64,000 nucleotides of DNA, taken from assembly GCF_019710745.1 (NCBI RefSeq), contig NZ_JAHKJW010000013.1:30041-94040 (forward strand). The letters are read 5' to 3'. The translations under genes were made by a program, and so were the position numbers. The DNA is from Streptomyces beigongshangae. GTDB lineage: Bacteria > Actinomycetota > Actinomycetes > Streptomycetales > Streptomycetaceae. Positions 62,206 through 64,000 of the stretch are shown here, one piece after another (within the stretch, counting starts at the first letter, position 1; each line of letters begins with the position of its first letter). The notes below the pieces were generated by a model. That model made no database searches. It saw only the letters and a list, made by a program, of their open reading frames with translations, and was not told where the DNA came from.

Positions 62206-63813
62206 ATGAACCGTAAGCCTTTGGTGCTGCCGGCCGCGATCGGTCTGCTCGCCTCTGTCCTCGCCGCGTGCGGCGGCTCCGACAGCGGGGGCGACAGTGG
62301 CGAAGCGATCGTCGTCGGTACCACCGACGTGTTCGCCGCCTCGAAGGAGACCCCGGCCCCGTTCGATCCGGCCTACGCGTACGACCTCGGCGCCTGGAAC
62401 GTCCTGCGCCAGACGGTCCAGACCCTGATGGCCATGCCCAACGGCGGCGGCGACCCGGTTCCGGAGGCCGCCGAGGAGTGCGGTTTCACCGACTCCGGCA
62501 ACGAGCGCTACGCCTGCACCCTGCGCAAGGACCTCAAGTTCTCGGACGGCACGCCGGTCACCGCCGAGGACGTGAAGTTCTCCATCGACCGCGCGCTGCG
62601 GATCAAGGCCGACACCGAGGTCTACGCGCTGCTGTCGACGGTCGACGCCGTCGAGACCAAGGGCGACCGCGAGGTGATCTTCCACCTCAACACCGCCGAC
62701 GCCACCTTCCCGTTCAAGCTCTCCACGCCGGTCGCGGGCATCGTCAACCCCGCCGACTACGACAAGGGCAAGCTGCGCAACGGCCTGGAGGTGAGCAGCT
62801 CCGGCCCGTACACCCTCAAGGCCGAGGCCGACGGCGAGGACGTCACGAGCATCGTCTTCACCAAGAACCCCCACTACCAGGGGATCTCCGAGGTGAAGAA
62901 CGAGAAGGCCGAACTGCGGTCCTTCGAGGACGCCGACGCCATGGGCGCCGCGCTCGACAAGGGCGACATCGACATGATGACCCGCACCATGTCGCCCGAG
63001 CAGATCAAGAAGCTGCAGAACGCCAAGGACAGCGACATCGACGTGATCGAGCAGCCGGGTCTGGAGATCCGCTACATCGGTTTCGACACCGAGGACCCGT
63101 CGCTGAAGGACAAGGCGGTCCGGCAGGCGATCGCCCGCATCGTCAACCGCGGCGAGCTGACCTCCAGGGTGTACGGCTCCGGCGCCGAGCCCCTGTACTC
63201 GATGGTCCCGGCCACGGTCACCGGTCACGCCAACTCGTTCTTCAACGAGTACGGCGAGCCGGACGTCGCCGCGGCCAAGACGCTGCTCGCCGAGGCCAAC
63301 ATCACGACGCCCGTGAAGTTCACGATGAACTACACGACGGACCACTACGGCTCCGCCACCAAGACCGAGTTCGAGACGCTGCAGAAGCAGCTCAACGACA
63401 CCGGCCTCTTCGACGTGGACATCAAGGGCGAGAAGTGGGAGACCTACCGCCCCAAGCAGCGCGAGGGCAAGTTCGCGGTCTACGGCATGGGCTGGTTCCC
63501 CGACTTCCCGGACGCGGAGACCTTCCTCACGCCGTTCCTCGACAAGAACAACACCATCGCGCTGCCGTACGCGAACAAGCAGATCCGTGAGGAACTGATC
63601 CCGAAGTCGCGTCGTGAGGCCGACCGGCTCAGCGCCGCGGAGAGTCTGGAGAAGATCCAGAGCATCGTCGCCTCCGACGTCCCGCTCCTGCCCCTGTGGC
63701 AGGGCAAGCAGTACGTCGCCGTGCGGGACGACGTCACCGGCGCCGAGTACGCGGTCAACTCCTCGGCCACGCTGCAGCTGTGGGAGCTGGCCCGCGGAGT
63801 GGGCAGCAACTGA
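62206..63813 (+). CDS. Peptide-type ABC transporter substrate-binding lipoprotein
   Basis: 535-aa family 5 (DppA/OppA-like) solute-binding protein. A lipoprotein signal ends LASVLAAC-GGSDSGG. Blocks typical of the family: YACTLRKDLKFSDGTPVTAEDVKFSIDRAL, SSSGPYTLK, IRYIGFDTEDPSLKDKAVRQAIARIVNRGEL, and VLPLWQGKQY-like C-terminus. ATG 62206. The following permease genes probably lie beyond two hairpins and the window end, or are elsewhere. The ligand (peptide, nickel, opine-like) is unknown. Confidence 0.92.
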   Translation: MNRKPLVLPAAIGLLASVLAACGGSDSGGDSGEAIVVGTTDVFAASKETPAPFDPAYAYDLGAWNVLRQTVQTLMAMPNGGGDPVPEAAEECGFTDSGNERYACTLRKDLKFSDGTPVTAEDVKFSIDRALRIKADTEVYALLSTVDAVETKGDREVIFHLNTADATFPFKLSTPVAGIVNPADYDKGKLRNGLEVSSSGPYTLKAEADGEDVTSIVFTKNPHYQGISEVKNEKAELRSFEDADAMGAALDKGDIDMMTRTMSPEQIKKLQNAKDSDIDVIEQPGLEIRYIGFDTEDPSLKDKAVRQAIARIVNRGELTSRVYGSGAEPLYSMVPATVTGHANSFFNEYGEPDVAAAKTLLAEANITTPVKFTMNYTTDHYGSATKTEFETLQKQLNDTGLFDVDIKGEKWETYRPKQREGKFAVYGMGWFPDFPDAETFLTPFLDKNNTIALPYANKQIREELIPKSRREADRLSAAESLEKIQSIVASDVPLLPLWQGKQYVAVRDDVTGAEYAVNSSATLQLWELARGVGSN

Positions 63814-63840
63814 CGCCCGGCACACCGCCGACGGACCGGA

Positions 63841-63878
63841 GGGCCGGTCCCGCCCCGAGAGGGCGGGACCGGCCCTTT
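63841..63878 (+). terminator. Terminator after binding-protein gene
   Basis: Perfect 15-nt arms GGGCCGGTCCCGCCC / GGGCGGGACCGGCCC with loop CGAGA, followed by TTT, lie 27 nt past the stop. This is a good intrinsic terminator, so downstream transport genes are not on this transcript unless through read-through. Confidence 0.85.
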
Positions 63879-63910
63879 GGCCGTTCACCGGCCGCGGCCC
63901 GCCCCGCACA

Positions 63911-63952
63911 CGGAGGAGGGCCGCCCCCTCCGGCCGGGGCGGCCCTCCTCCG
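63911..63952. terminator. Second hairpin and repeats at window end
   Basis: Perfect 17-nt arms (63911-63927, 63936-63952) form a second GC hairpin, possibly the terminator of a convergent gene beyond the window. It is followed by 8-10-nt tandem units CGGACGCGTG / CGGACGCA (63956-64000). Confidence 0.65.
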
Positions 63953-64000
63953 CACGGACGCGTGCGGACGCGTACGGACGCACGGACGTGCACGGACGCA

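Overview
The window is high-G+C actinomycete chromosome and almost certainly Streptomyces. Chaplins, mycothiol ligase MshC, the gyl glycerol regulon, long GC hairpin terminators, frequent GTG starts and the dispersed intergenic element ending GTTCCCCGCGCCCC all point that way. The backbone order (gntR/gntK/gntP, chaplin pair, CorA, mshC cluster, PAC2 gene, glpD-glpK-glpF-gylR, metH) matches, from memory, the SCO1656-SCO1690 part of the S. coelicolor chromosome. I annotate 51 protein genes and one tRNA-Leu(GAG). There is no insertion sequence, integrase, CRISPR array or rRNA.

Left part (1-22 kb): a secreted penicillin-acylase-type hydrolase converges on a Tat-exported NamZ-type muramidase. Next come an SDR, a TetR regulator, and an acyl-CoA dehydrogenase plus APH-like kinase operon. 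The SDR and kinase promoters carry the same operator, which suggests one small acyl-CoA (possibly 4-hydroxyacid) regulon. Further on are a DUF202 membrane pair, a Nudix hydrolase, a KstD-like flavoprotein, a class A beta-lactamase, the gluconate module, a YchJ protein, and an M1 peptidase next to a Pls-like single-module NRPS whose predicted specificity code resembles that for lysine.

Middle (22-41 kb): tRNA-Leu, an M20 peptidase, a short and a long chaplin, small conserved proteins, an aldo/keto reductase coupled to a RecD2-like protein that has lost its P-loop, an F420-type oxidoreductase, a ferritin-like protein, CorA, and the phosphatase/DUF3090/SCO1664-family/mshC group. An unusual pair follows: a subtilisin-fold protease and a Gln/Gly-rich protein that share a homologous C-terminal domain. 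A PAC2 protein comes next.

Right part (41-64 kb): a compact nucleoside and methylthio salvage island holds a BMP-type ABC importer, a phosphorylase, an MTA/SAH-deaminase-like amidohydrolase, mtnA, and the mtnD-mtnC-mtnB operon. The glycerol operon glpF-glpK-glpD with gylR, cobalamin-dependent metH, a HAD phosphatase and a peptide-type ABC solute-binding lipoprotein complete the window. Importer, deaminase, phosphorylase and MtnABCD could together turn imported or endogenous methylthioadenosine into the methionine precursor KMTB. MetH supplies the other methionine route.

Functional statements come from motifs read by eye and remembered family knowledge. No database search was run.
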